In this document: positions 19,093-26,581 of the stretch, in pieces
Position numbering within the stretch: position 1 is the stretch's first letter
Layout of the letters: every line of letters starts with the position of its first letter
Assembly (NCBI GenBank): GCA_025961275.1
Contig: JAOQNJ010000001.1
Location: 1,075,353 to 1,139,352, forward strand
Source of the DNA: Providencia alcalifaciens
GTDB lineage: Bacteria > Pseudomonadota > Gammaproteobacteria > Enterobacterales > Enterobacteriaceae
Direction of reading: 5' to 3'
Length of the DNA stretch: 64,000 bases
Notes under the pieces: generated by a model
Seen by the model: only the letters and a program-made list of their open reading frames with translations
The model's database searches: none
Told to the model about the DNA's origin: nothing
Translations under genes and position numbers: made by a program

Positions 19093-19371
19093 TTCTAGTT
19101 GCAGCGCGTCATATACTTATAAGCCTAAAGAAGTAACCATGCTCTCATAAATAAAAATACCCGTATTTAACTGGTAGCTATTTAGAATATTGTGCTGCAT
19201 GAGTGCTCGAGGGTCTATTAAAACCCCGTAAATTTTTAGACTTGAATTCATTTAATCAATATAAAACTCTATCAATACCACTCCATAAATGAAAAAAGAC
19301 CGCTTTCGCGAGCACTAAATGTGAATATCTTTTTCCGACTAGTGGCATAGTAAACCATGCAAGGCGTTTCT

Positions 19372-19429
19372 AAACCAGCACACAGGCTCTCAATCTATGT
19401 CACTCCTCATCTGTGTGCTGGTTTTATCC
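19372..19429 (+). terminator. Long hairpin in the prophage array
   Basis: Perfect 14-bp inverted repeat (AAACCAGCACACAG / CTGTGTGCTGGTTT) around a 25-base loop, ending in TTTTATCC then TTCCC. The same TTCCC follows the hairpins at 19879 and 20065. It is terminator-like for a plus-strand transcript. Confidence 0.6.
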
Positions 19430-19513
19430 TTCCCACCCTGAATTCAATGCAAATAATTACAACTCTGACCGAGCAGTGATACATTTCATGCTACTTTGTT
19501 ACAGATATAAATC

Positions 19514-19603
19514 CTTAATGAGACTAAAATTACTCTGTAGTCCGAATATTGGAAATTTATTTATCTGGTTTTATTTAGCCCACACCAAGGTGGGCTTTTT
19601 TAT
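19514..19603 (+). ncRNA. Candidate small RNA, copy A of a 90-nt repeat
   Basis: Aligns without gaps to 20002-20091 with 70 of 90 identical bases by hand count. Conserved blocks are the 5' stem region GACTA ... CTGTAGTCC and the 3' terminator AGCCCAC ... GTGGGCT plus six Ts (19577-19602). The middle diverges. Two hairpins with a linker and a Rho-independent end look like a bacterial small RNA; a TATAAA-like -10 lies at about 19505-19511. No function can be given from sequence. Confidence 0.4.
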
Positions 19604-19872
19604 TTTCGTAATTCAATTTCTTTATCCTGCTTTATAACTACTCTTATTTGCTGTGATAGATGGACATTAATTTATTACGAAAAGTCATTCTTACACCTTA
19701 TTAGTACTATATTAAATATTGTGTTTGGCCTATAAGGTCGATCTAATGTAGATATATTTAAATAAAACATTTCAACACATTCATATTTTGTAGGAATTAA
19801 TTACATACATACATTCTTTTATTCCTTATTATTGAATAGAAGTTAAAATATAATAATATAGATTAAAGCATA

Positions 19873-19906
19873 CTGTTATGCCCATCCTAGTATGGGCTTT
19901 TTTTAT
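19873..19906 (+). terminator. Terminator-like hairpin in the prophage array
   Basis: ATGCCCAT-CCTAGT-ATGGGC followed by seven Ts, then ATTCTTCCC. It opens the second unit of the array, in the same position as the hairpin at 19372 in the first unit. Confidence 0.7.
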
Positions 19907-20001
19907 TCTTCCCTGCGCAAAGCCACAATAACCCCCTTGAACTATAACTGACTCAGCAGGCTCACATTCATACTTAGCACCAATTGTCATGCTGAATAGT
20001 T

Positions 20002-20091
20002 CTTAATTAGACTACTATCATTCTGTAGTCCGTTTATTCCTAGTTGATTTAGTTGTTCGTATTTAGCCCATGCCAAAGTGGGCTTTTTTAT
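20002..20091 (+). ncRNA. Candidate small RNA, copy B of a 90-nt repeat
   Basis: Second copy of the 90-nt element. The 5' stem is GACTAC-N9-GTAGTC (six pairs) and the terminator is AGCCCA ... TGGGCT plus six Ts (20065-20090). A TTGTCA sequence (19984-19989) lies near the expected -35 position. Shares the flanking CATGCT block and the downstream TTCCC with the other unit. Confidence 0.4.
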
Positions 20092-20438
20092 CTTCCCACT
20101 CACTTTCTCTCTACGCTATTTCTGTATAACCATTTCCATTTAGAGCATTGTGCTACTTCGATTGATATAACTCCGTGACTCAGCCTGACTGCTAGCACCA
20201 AAAACCTCTATAAAACTCTATCAATGCTACTCAATGAATAGCATTTGTAGAATTAAATAATACTATGTCTCTCCATAAGTCACGCCGTTTCTTCTCCGGT
20301 GGCTGACGTTTCCACCGCATGAGTCTATCCACACTTGGATTCGTTGTTTTTGATTCTCAGTATGCGCTATCAAGTGAGAGGTTGATCACAGCTAACATAC
20401 GAGACAGCGACAACGCCGCGCTTACTCGCCCTATGGTA

Positions 20439-20957
20439 TTACTTTGATTGACCTTTTCTTATTTGCTCTAACGCATCGAGTTGGATATTTGCCTGTTTGA
20501 GATCCGCTAATAAATAGGGTATCCACTCAATGGCCTGACAATATGTTAATTTTCGGGAGGGAGCGAAACCAACACCTGCTGTGTTAATACGCTCGGGATC
20601 TCCTGACAAGGCGCTGGCTCGTAAACTGTATGTGTCGTCGAGCAACCCATCAGCAATAGACTGAGGTACAGCAAGGTCACAAGTTGACTCTTTCTTAAGA
20701 ATCGTTCTGTATTCAATGATTTTCTCCTGTGACTGTGCTTTAGACGCAATCCCGTATCGATAAGCTGTGCCTGTTATCTGATTGATTCGACTGAATTCAA
20801 AGGACTGTTTAGCAATTAATTTGCTTTGCTTATCATTATCTATTTGAAGCCTGCCATTTTCTTTCTTCACTAAAATATTGCAGTCATAGAGTGTTGTAGC
20901 CCACCAGCCCATCCCTATAACCATAATAAGCAGCCAGAATGAATTATCTATTTTCAT
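20439..20957 (-). CDS. Rz: Rz-like inner-membrane spanin subunit
   Basis: 172-aa i-spanin: a single N-terminal transmembrane helix (FWLLIMVIGMGWWATTL), then a periplasmic coiled-coil (LQIDNDKQSKLIAKQSFEFS) and a C-terminal domain. Spanins fuse inner and outer membranes at the end of phage lysis. Its ATG overlaps the stop of the small upstream membrane protein gene (ATGA), and the Rz1 gene is nested inside it in another frame, the classical Rz/Rz1 architecture. Confidence 0.85.
   Translation of the reverse strand: MKIDNSFWLLIMVIGMGWWATTLYDCNILVKKENGRLQIDNDKQSKLIAKQSFEFSRINQITGTAYRYGIASKAQSQEKIIEYRTILKKESTCDLAVPQSIADGLLDDTYSLRASALSGDPERINTAGVGFAPSRKLTYCQAIEWIPYLLADLKQANIQLDALEQIRKGQSK
20546..20749 (-). 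CDS. Rz1: Rz1-like outer-membrane spanin lipoprotein, nested in Rz
   Basis: Up to 67 aa in a different frame fully within Rz. A hydrophobic signal sequence (LVTLLYLSLLLMGC) ends in a lipobox, giving a short mature lipoprotein with several prolines (YEPAPCQEIPSV), as in lambda Rz1. The true start is probably internal, since the first 20 residues are very basic and unlike a signal peptide. A nested lipobox ORF here is not expected by chance. Confidence 0.82.
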   Translation of the reverse strand: MRLKHSHRRKSLNTERFLRKSQLVTLLYLSLLLMGCSTTHTVYEPAPCQEIPSVLTQQVLVSLPPEN

Positions 20958-21127
20958 AAGTTAACCTGTCGTGCTTTATTATAATTGACCGCACTTTGGC
21001 AGCGCTTTTCTAAGCTTACCTTGTCAGTACTGCAGGTATCGTCTCTGAGTACATATACGCCAGATGCCAAGTAGACGGGGATTCCGATAATGAAAGCGAA
21101 TATAAATAAGCGAGCTTGCCAAGGCAT
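20954..21127 (-). CDS. Small prophage membrane protein of the lysis cassette
   Basis: 57 aa from an ATG at 21127 with GAGG close upstream (an in-frame ATG at 21169 would add 14 basic residues). It has one transmembrane helix ([21 protein letters not shown]) and two cysteines in the tail. Its stop overlaps the Rz ATG (TTATGA), which argues that it is translated. The gene overlaps the 3' end of the endolysin frame. Function unknown; its position between endolysin and Rz suggests a lysis accessory role. Confidence 0.6.
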   Translation of the reverse strand: MPWQARLFIFAFIIGIPVYLASGVYVLRDDTCSTDKVSLEKRCQSAVNYNKARQVNL

Positions 21128-21585
21128 ACTGCCTCTTCTACCTCTCGTCTTGTCATTAACCCTTTCCACGGTTTGCCCCCTGCATATATCCAGCGTTTAA
21201 GTTCATTACATGCGCCAACTTGATCACCGGCATTGAGTTTTTTAAGTAGTGTAGAACGCGAAAAATCGCCTGTTCCTACGTTATAAGTGAATGAATAAAG
21301 TGCCGCCCTGGTGTAATCGGGGATATTCACTTTAATTAAGGGATTTACGGCTTTAGCGACGATTGCTAAATCTTTCTCTAACAGCGCATCACACTCGGCT
21401 TTTGTATAGGTTTTTGTGGAAATAATGTCAGAGCCTGTGTGCCCATAACATACGGTAAGAACTCCAACTACATCACGATAAGGCTTAGATTCATATCCTT
21501 CGAAATCAGTGACCATCGCAACAGTTAAGGCCATCAACCCACCACCAGCAGCGGCCATTTTTATTTTATTAGATATCTTTGCCAC
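21016..21585 (-). CDS. SAR endolysin (lysozyme, RrrD/P21 R-like)
   Basis: 189-aa T4-lysozyme-family muramidase. The N-terminal weakly hydrophobic segment [16 protein letters not shown] is a signal-anchor-release domain, and the catalytic triad Glu-8aa-Asp-5aa-Thr is exact (E in DFEGYE, D in YRDVV, T in VLTVC). [14 protein letters not shown] and [19 protein letters not shown] complete the family pattern. Starts with GTG, overlapping the holin gene by 17 bases. The frame continues about 25 residues beyond the usual end of RrrD-like enzymes (after VCL), across the small membrane protein gene, so the C-terminal tail is unusual. Confidence 0.88.
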   Translation of the reverse strand: MAKISNKIKMAAAGGGLMALTVAMVTDFEGYESKPYRDVVGVLTVCYGHTGSDIISTKTYTKAECDALLEKDLAIVAKAVNPLIKVNIPDYTRAALYSFTYNVGTGDFSRSTLLKKLNAGDQVGACNELKRWIYAGGKPWKGLMTRREVEEAVCLGKLAYLYSLSLSESPSTWHLAYMYSETIPAVLTR

Positions 21586-21766
21586 TGTTAGCCCTCTCTC
21601 TTAATTTGAAATCTTTGCGTTTGTAATGCCAATTAACAAAGAACGTTCCAACCGTACAAATAATACCAATGATGATCGCCCACTCTTCTAAAGTGAAAAG
21701 TCCAGCAGCCGCTGTGCTTATTCCTACCGCTTTTGCATAGAGGCTTGAGTTGTCTGACATACGCAT
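21569..21766 (-). CDS. Phage holin, P21/HP1 class II type
   Basis: 65 aa with two hydrophobic segments ([17 protein letters not shown] and [17 protein letters not shown]) and a highly charged C-terminus ([18 protein letters not shown]), the pattern of class II holins that pair with SAR endolysins. It depolarises the membrane and releases the endolysin. GGGGTGAG precedes the ATG; its end overlaps the endolysin start. Confidence 0.85.
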   Translation of the reverse strand: MRMSDNSSLYAKAVGISTAAAGLFTLEEWAIIIGIICTVGTFFVNWHYKRKDFKLRERANSGKDI

Positions 21767-22124
21767 ATCTCACCCCCTAGCGGAGGAATTTAGTTAATAG
21801 AAAGCCACCACAAAATCATTGCAGTAATTAAACCTGTTGATAGTGATTTGCGGTGGCTATATACGAAAAAGCCACGCAATGCACAGCCCTTGGAATAATT
21901 TTTGGAATATTTTGTTGCTTGAAATGGTGTTGATAATCGAACTATCCGGAAATTTCGGAGGGTTGGTATTCCACAATGCAAATAAGCACTCTGAATAAAT
22001 ATCAATAAGTTACGCTATGCTGCTCTCGTCAATAAGGGGTGGCACTCTTAAGTTATACTCTTAGGCATAAAAAAACCCCGCGAATGCGATGTATCAATAT
22101 GTTTTATACAAAGCAAAGAAGAAT
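21767..22124. other. Non-coding stretch between holin and lipoprotein gene
   Basis: About 360 bases. It includes the terminator copy at 22063-22089. Some frames are open, but none shows coding character. A hairpin-like GGTGGC ... GCCACG pair (about 21852-21875) is seen. Confidence 0.5.
22063..22089 (-). terminator. Terminator, left copy flanking the lipoprotein gene
   Basis: On the minus strand CGC-ATTC-GCG-GGG followed by seven Ts. The 27 bases differ by one base from 22598-22624, which flanks the other side of the TonB-domain lipoprotein gene. Confidence 0.75.
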
Positions 22125-22454
22125 TTATTTCTTTTCTTTGCTTACTAGCTCTTTCCTGAAGAGAATGGTAGTTGTGTGTTGGCTATTTTTATCTTTACCT
22201 TCAAACTTCCATTTGCTCATATTATTGATTATAGCGCGTTCAAATTCTTGATTGCTGTTATCGCTATCTACAAATTCAATATTCTTAACTCGACTACTCT
22301 CATCGATATCATACTTTACCTTTACCCAAGCGTCAGACTCTGAATTAGGCGTTGCTACTTTAGTGTATACCTCCCCCGAATCCACTGCCTTGTTGGGTTT
22401 ACTGCAACCTACTTGCAAAACTGCAAAAAGTAATACTACTAATAATCGCCCCAT
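22125..22454 (-). CDS. Lipoprotein with TonB C-terminal-like domain, prophage cargo
   Basis: 109 aa. Signal peptide with lipobox (VLQVGC, Cys near residue 17), then a domain like the TonB C-terminal fold: DAWVKVKYDIDESSRVKNIEFVDS, then FERAIINNMSKWKF and a final strand TTTILFRKE. Such small proteins are common in enteric genomes but are not lambda core genes. It is flanked on both sides by nearly identical terminators, so it looks like an inserted moron. No binding partner can be named. Confidence 0.72.
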   Translation of the reverse strand: MGRLLVVLLFAVLQVGCSKPNKAVDSGEVYTKVATPNSESDAWVKVKYDIDESSRVKNIEFVDSDNSNQEFERAIINNMSKWKFEGKDKNSQHTTTILFRKELVSKEKK

Positions 22455-22597
22455 TGCCGCCCTCTCTGCACAACACCTACATGCAAAACACTATTATCAA
22501 ATTCTAACATACCGGTATTTAAAGATTGATTGATTTATTGTGCATAGCTACACATGTAACTCTGACCAATCGTAACAGCAAGTCTTATGTTTGCTTC

Positions 22598-22624
22598 AGG
22601 CATAAAAAAACCCCGCAAATGCGA
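22598..22624 (-). terminator. Terminator, right copy flanking the lipoprotein gene
   Basis: On the minus strand CTCGC-ATTT-GCGGGG followed by seven Ts, placed about 100 bases downstream of the Q remnant. In lambdoid phages a terminator after Q is where Q-modified polymerase reads through into the late genes. Confidence 0.75.
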
Positions 22625-22728
22625 GGTCTTGAACTGGTTTAATGCGACTAGGCATAGAATGTCCATTATTAGAGGATAATAAGACAAGTCTATGCAAAAA
22701 GCAAATTTTTGCTGTATTTTTAGTTGCC

Positions 22729-23031
22729 TCATCTTGTAACCTTGTTAAACGCCCGTTCCGCTACGCCCTCTTCAAGATAACATTTGCCCACCAATCTCTC
22801 GAAGAATGGCTTCCAATTACGAGACCACGATGATTGAGTTAAATCGGGTACCACATACTTGATTGCATTATAAGCTACCGATGAGGGAACTCGTTTAAAT
22901 CCACGCCCTGCACAGCGCGGGCAATCTTTGAATACGGGCGCGCCTTGTTGCTCAGTTTGAATCTCGTCTAGAACCTTCCCTCTGCCCTTACAGCGGCAAC
23001 GATGAGTTTTCGTCGGTCCATCGACTGCCGT
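22729..23031 (-). pseudogene. Antitermination protein Q, C-terminal remnant
   Basis: A 100-codon open frame with no proper start. It contains the zinc-type cysteine motif RCRCKGRGKVLD ... CPRCAGRGF and the C-terminal VPDLTQSSWSRNWKPFFERL and LVGKCYLEEG, the recognisable C-terminal half of lambdoid antitermination Q proteins (PF06530 type). The N-terminal half is absent: the frame runs straight out of the replication protein O sequence, indicating a deletion between O and Q. Confidence 0.82.
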
Positions 23032-23284
23032 TTAGGTAGGTTGCCGGATGCATTTTATCAAAGCCGAATTGCTGAATTCGGATCCTGCACTGAATATCAT
23101 CAGCAAGGATCTGGGCAAACTGCTCGATTGAACCGCCGGTCTCTTTTCGCCACTCTTTGAATTTCGATTTGAATGCAGATATCGATTTGTCCTTCCCGAC
23201 TTTTCGCATTCCTGCAATCCAAAATATTTTTTCAAACGGCTCAAAAAACGGATCTTGTTTTGTAGGCTCAGAATTCGATTTTTT
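22988..23284 (-). pseudogene. Replication protein O, C-terminal part
   Basis: This frame begins at a poly-A run (seven As on the minus strand, 23279-23285). It encodes SEPTKQDPFFEPFEKIFW, then KFKEWRKETGGSIEQFAQIL and the FDKMHPATYLNGSRW motif that ends many phage O-type replication proteins. It is the continuation of the upstream gene after a one-base frameshift. The final residues differ from typical O proteins because the sequence is fused to a Q remnant. Confidence 0.78.
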
Positions 23285-23804
23285 TATCCGTCGAGCGAAC
23301 CTCTTCGCTCATAGTGTTTTTATTGTCTTTCTTGTCTTTTGTAATAGTGTCTTTTGTGTGTCCCTGTTTTGGTGACAGCCCTGTCACGCTTTTGGTGACA
23401 CTTTTTGTCACCGTTTTAGTGACAATGACACCTTTTTGGTGACACTCCGGAATTTCCCACTCACCGAGATTTTTATTAGGGCCTATTGCCATACCAATTT
23501 TTACTATAACTTTCATAGTAATAAGCTCATTTTTAGCTTTGTTCACCTTCTGTCTTGGCAATCTAGTTAACTCGGCTAACTGACTATCTGAAATACGGTC
23601 TGATTTTTTGTTAAAGCCGTAAGTTTTACGACAAATAGCATGAGCAACCTTGGCTTGATTCCTTGTTAAATTAGCGCCGATCAACTCCTCGTATAGCTCA
23701 TTGGCTAGCCTTGTGTAACCATCCTCAGTTTTAGCCACTCTCTCCTCCAAATTAACAACTTGAGGCCTAAGTTGGATGACATTGTCTTCTGCTGGGTTAG
23801 CCAT
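23268..23804 (-). pseudogene. Replication protein O, N-terminal part (frameshifted)
   Basis: 178 codons before the frame is lost. Residues about 28-110 form the winged-helix origin-binding domain of phage replication proteins O (GYTRLANELYEELIGANLTR, QAKVAHAICRKTYGFNKKSD, then ISDSQLAELTRLPRQKVN). A low-complexity linker follows with VTKTVTKSVTKSVTG repeats. A +1 shift in the A7 run at 23279-23285 would restore about 270 codons. The start overlaps the preceding small ORF by 8 bases. Confidence 0.8.
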
Positions 23805-23985
23805 TAACTGCCCTCCCCTTGAATATGCTTAAGATTTCATTGAATTCATTTACTTCGAAATCTTCTTTCAGCAGGTCATCAAGAAACTTGTTCGGAATAA
23901 AGGTGAATCCATCTTCTTTTGGCATGTGTGGTAGTAGCTCTCTGGCTCTGCTTTTGTACTGCTCAATCGAAATAACATTGTCCAT
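23797..23985 (-). CDS. Small prophage protein upstream of O
   Basis: 62-aa acidic protein of unknown function (MDNVISIEQYKSRARELLPH ... FEVNEFNEILSIFKGRAVNG). It has GGTGGAG before its ATG and overlaps the O start by 8 bases, so it is coupled to replication. No domain recognised; similar small genes lie between cII and O in many lambdoid phages. Confidence 0.6.
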   Translation of the reverse strand: MDNVISIEQYKSRARELLPHMPKEDGFTFIPNKFLDDLLKEDFEVNEFNEILSIFKGRAVNG

Positions 23986-24170
23986 AACTCCACCTCGGCA
24001 TGTTGTGTATCTGGTGCATGTTTGTCTCTGTCAGGGTTCGCCGTCTTCAAAAGCCATTCCGCTGTAAACTCACCATTGGATAATTCAGATAACTTTTTTG
24101 CGTAAGCTGTTTTTCCTGTGTATTCCGTCCTTGGTAAGCTGGCATTGTTAATCCATTTATAAATTGCCAC
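23868..24170 (-). pseudogene. Cro/YdaS-like phage regulator, probably truncated
   Basis: The open frame contains a DNA-binding helix pair (RVAKAFGISYVAIYKWIN, partly before the GTG at 24170) followed by YAKKLSELSNGEFTAEWLL, like small Cro or YdaS regulators. The frame is open upstream to a stop near 24225 but has no good start, and the 3' part overlaps the next ORF in another frame. The cI repressor is not found. So the immunity region appears deleted; whether this fragment is expressed is doubtful. Confidence 0.55.
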
Positions 24171-24235
24171 ATAGCTTATTCCAAACGCCTTAGCGACCCT
24201 TATATTGAAGCGCGGGTATCGGAAAGGGGATTAAA

Positions 24236-24448
24236 ATGGAAAATAACCTTGAAGCAAAAAAAGAGTCTTCTTATATCAAAACAACTGAATTAGCTCAGCG
24301 GCTTGGACTAAAACCTCACACCATTAAAGTATGGGCTGGAAATGGGAAGCAAAAGCGGGATGGCTTCCCAAAACCAAAGTTTAGGTCTGACGAGCTTAAC
24401 TGGTTGCGTCAGGAGATTGTTGATTGGGAGAACGGTAAACAATTTTAG
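24236..24448 (+). CDS. AlpA/excisionase-like DNA-binding protein
   Basis: 70 aa with a winged helix-turn-helix of the AlpA/MerR type: YIKTTELAQRLGLKPHTIKVW followed by KPKFRSDELNWLRQEIVDWE. Such proteins act as excisionase or activate the integrase promoter. AAAGGGG precedes the ATG. It is convergent with the integrase gene, with 13 bases between the stop codons, which fits a recombination directionality role. Confidence 0.75.
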   Translation: MENNLEAKKESSYIKTTELAQRLGLKPHTIKVWAGNGKQKRDGFPKPKFRSDELNWLRQEIVDWENGKQF

Positions 24449-24461
24449 TCACTTTATTCCA

Positions 24462-25625
24462 CTACTTTTCGTAGGCTTCATGCTGATCCTTAAGGTAGGT
24501 GTGCTTATCGTACACCTGCCAAACTCCCGGTAATTTATGACCTATCATTATTTCAGCAACATGAGGAGCGGTTAGCTCTGAAACACCGGTTCTCATCGTT
24601 CTTCTTAGATCATGGATAGACCACGTTTTATAACCATCAATATTCCGAGACATCTTTTTGTTTAAGCTTTCAACTATACTCAAGTGTCCACCTTGTACCA
24701 TTGGCTTTCCTCCTCTTGTTGTAAACAAGTGAATCCCCTCACTGAGGTCCCATGCTCTCTCAATCAAGGCTTTTGACGCTGGAGTAATAGCCCTAACAAT
24801 AGGCTTTCCACTACGATTACCACGCTTATGATTTTCAGGCGGTACCGTCCATATATTTTCTGTGAAATCAAAATCGCTATACTTAGCCTTTAACAACTCA
24901 CCAATTCTGCAGCCAAACAGTAGCGCTAATTTTACAAGAACCTCATTCCTTGGGTTGTACCGATCGCTATCAATCAAAGTAAAAAGCAATCTAAGTTCTT
25001 CGTCATTTAGGATTCTTTCACAAGTATTAACCTTAACGCCTAAGTCTGCTGACGTTAAATCAAGCAAAGGCTTACTACGAGTAAGCCCTCTTCTATGGCC
25101 CCATAAATGTGCTTTTTTGGCATATTTTAAAATTCTATCGCCTATCGATGGTGCACTAATTGTAATTTCATCAAGTAATGTTAGCCATTGATCTAAACCG
25201 ACCTCTTCATGCGGTAAATCCCCTATTTCAGGAAATATATGCAGCTCGAAAGATCTGTAAATCTCATCCGCTTTTACTTGGCTCACCTTTAATGATTTTT
25301 CATACCATTCGGTAATAAGTTCAGACACTGAACAAGCATCTATCGCCTCTTGCTTTTTAGTAATTTTAACAACTTTAGGGTTCTTGTTTTGCTCAATGCA
25401 TCCCTTATAGAAAATACAAGAATCCCGAGCATCTTTTAAACTTGTGGCGGGGTAAGTTCCAATATCTATTCGTTCAGCCTTGCTGTTCCAACGGAAATGA
25501 TACTGAAAAATAACCTTGCCTTTTGGTGTTACCCTCACTGATAATCCATCTCGATCAGACTTAGTTATTATCTTCTCTTGGGGCTTTCCGTTTATAGAAC
25601 GCAACCACGAATCTGTTAAGCTCAT
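24462..25625 (-). CDS. int: Tyrosine site-specific integrase (P4 family)
   Basis: 387 aa. N-terminal DUF4102-type arm-binding domain (ITKSDRDGLSVRVTPKGKVIFQYHF), core-binding domain, and a C-terminal catalytic domain with Arg in FGCRIGELLKAKYSD, the HxxR box HDLRRTMRTG, the late His in MIGHKLPGV and the nucleophile Tyr in the KHTYLKD region. The ATG at 25625 has AGAGGA six bases upstream; an in-frame ATG seven codons earlier is less likely. attR lies 190 bases upstream of the start, the normal int-att arrangement. Confidence 0.93.
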   Translation of the reverse strand: MSLTDSWLRSINGKPQEKIITKSDRDGLSVRVTPKGKVIFQYHFRWNSKAERIDIGTYPATSLKDARDSCIFYKGCIEQNKNPKVVKITKKQEAIDACSVSELITEWYEKSLKVSQVKADEIYRSFELHIFPEIGDLPHEEVGLDQWLTLLDEITISAPSIGDRILKYAKKAHLWGHRRGLTRSKPLLDLTSADLGVKVNTCERILNDEELRLLFTLIDSDRYNPRNEVLVKLALLFGCRIGELLKAKYSDFDFTENIWTVPPENHKRGNRSGKPIVRAITPASKALIERAWDLSEGIHLFTTRGGKPMVQGGHLSIVESLNKKMSRNIDGYKTWSIHDLRRTMRTGVSELTAPHVAEIMIGHKLPGVWQVYDKHTYLKDQHEAYEK

Positions 25626-25812
25626 ACAGGTCCTCTCGCTCTGCATTTTATGTACACTGATATGTACACATTTTTTATGATGGGGAGTGACTTCACATGA
25701 CTAACAATGACCAAGGATGATTTATCGCCAATAGACATCTCTTTATGTTACATTAGGTTATCGGCAAAAAGCATCAATCACTGATTTATCATGAGTATCA
25801 ATGATTGTATTT

Positions 25813-25833
25813 TATCATTTGCCTAAAAAATAA
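25813..25833 (+). repeat. attR: right copy of the prophage core repeat
   Basis: Exact copy of the 21-base sequence at 13295-13315. It lies 190 bases from the integrase start and 91 bases before gloA. The remaining bases of this int-gloA gap (25626-25924) hold the gloA promoter and no ORF. Confidence 0.85.
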
Positions 25834-25924
25834 ACCTCTTTCATTGTGTTAAATATATTAGGCGCGTTATATTAATAACGTTAAAACGATTCAGTTTCAC
25901 TCAGTTACTTTTAAGGGAGTTTAT

Positions 25925-26332
25925 ATGCGCTTACTACATACCATGTTACGTGTGACGGATATGCAGCGTTCGATTGATTTTTATACTAAAATATTGGGAA
26001 TGCGTCTTCTGCGTACCAGTGAGAATCCAGAGTATAAATATTCACTCGCATTTGTAGGTTACAGTGATGAAAGTGAAGGTGCCGTTATTGAACTAACCTA
26101 TAACTGGGGAGTAGATAGCTACGAGTTAGGTACTGCATATGGTCATATTGCTCTTGGTGTCGACAATGTCGCACAAACTTGTGACGATATTCGCCATGCT
26201 GGTGGTAATGTCACCCGTGAAGCAGGCCCAGTTAAAGGTGGAACAACTGTTATCGCTTTTGTTGAAGATCCAGATGGCTATAAAATTGAGTTGATTGAAA
26301 ATAAAAGTGCAAGTAAGGGCCTAGGTAGTTGA
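25925..26332 (+). CDS. gloA: Lactoylglutathione lyase (glyoxalase I)
   Basis: 135-aa metalloenzyme that converts the methylglyoxal-glutathione hemithioacetal to S-lactoylglutathione. Metal ligands are in [10 protein letters not shown] (His5), ELTYNWG (Glu), GHIALGV (His) and KIELIEN (Glu), the four Ni/Zn ligands of the bacterial enzyme. Length equals E. coli GloA. GGGAG lies just before the ATG. The prophage integrated directly upstream, so the promoter now lies next to attR. Confidence 0.96.
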   Translation: MRLLHTMLRVTDMQRSIDFYTKILGMRLLRTSENPEYKYSLAFVGYSDESEGAVIELTYNWGVDSYELGTAYGHIALGVDNVAQTCDDIRHAGGNVTREAGPVKGGTTVIAFVEDPDGYKIELIENKSASKGLGS

Positions 26333-26339
26333 TCGGCCC

Positions 26340-26457
26340 ATACCCAAAATAATTCGAGGAGAAGATAGCGGCAATTGAATATATCTGAAGAGCATAGGTA
26401 ACTATGTTACTAAGATAACTGGAGCCGTGTATACAAACATTCGACTTGAAATATCTC
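26340..26457. repeat. ERIC-like intergenic repeat
   Basis: Starts ATACCCAAAATAATTCGAG and ends CGACTTGAAATATC, with a central imperfect palindrome around GGTAACTATGTTAC. These ends match the enterobacterial ERIC/IRU element as I remember it from Yersinia and relatives. It lies between gloA and rnt. A second, diverged copy is at 43786-43912. Confidence 0.65.
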
Positions 26458-26581
26458 GGAGATATTATTGTATTATTTAGGTAATTATTATCTTGCCTAA
26501 ATAATACATTGAGTTTATCTACAAAATTTTACTGGTTTTGGCATAATAGATACCAACCAGCAACTCTAATATGAAAGTCTA

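Larger units (their letters stand above)
19093..20438. other. Non-coding, repeat-bearing region of the prophage
   Basis: About 1.35 kb with no ORF of coding character, in the place where head and tail genes would be. It holds a diverged tandem array of hairpin units (four hairpins with T-runs, two 90-nt ungapped copies, a 16-base exact repeat at 19261-19276 and 20210-20225) and a minus-strand terminator-like hairpin at 19294-19312. The right end (20281-20438) has no visible feature. Confidence 0.7.
13295..25833. mobile_element. Defective lambda-like prophage between ydhL and gloA
   Basis: About 12.5 kb bounded by a 21-bp perfect direct repeat. From right to left: tyrosine integrase, AlpA/excisionase-like gene, truncated Cro-like regulator, replication protein O (frameshifted), end of antiterminator Q, TonB-domain lipoprotein, holin, endolysin, small membrane protein, Rz/Rz1, about 1.4 kb of mostly non-coding repeat DNA with one DUF1161 gene, tail-tip J fragments, tail proteins, MrpJ-like regulator and a broken dinI-like gene. 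No terminase, portal, capsid or tape-measure gene remains, so it cannot make virions by itself. Flanking chromosomal genes keep E. coli synteny (ydhL next to gloA). Confidence 0.92.

Noticed and set aside
21790..22005. 71-codon minus-strand frame upstream of the holin gene
   Set aside because: No convincing ribosome-binding site, no domain; runs over hairpin sequence. Not enough to call a gene.
23032..23244. 70-codon frame inside the O gene C-terminal region
   Set aside because: Shadow in a third frame; the frame encoding the recognisable O motif is the one ending at 22988.
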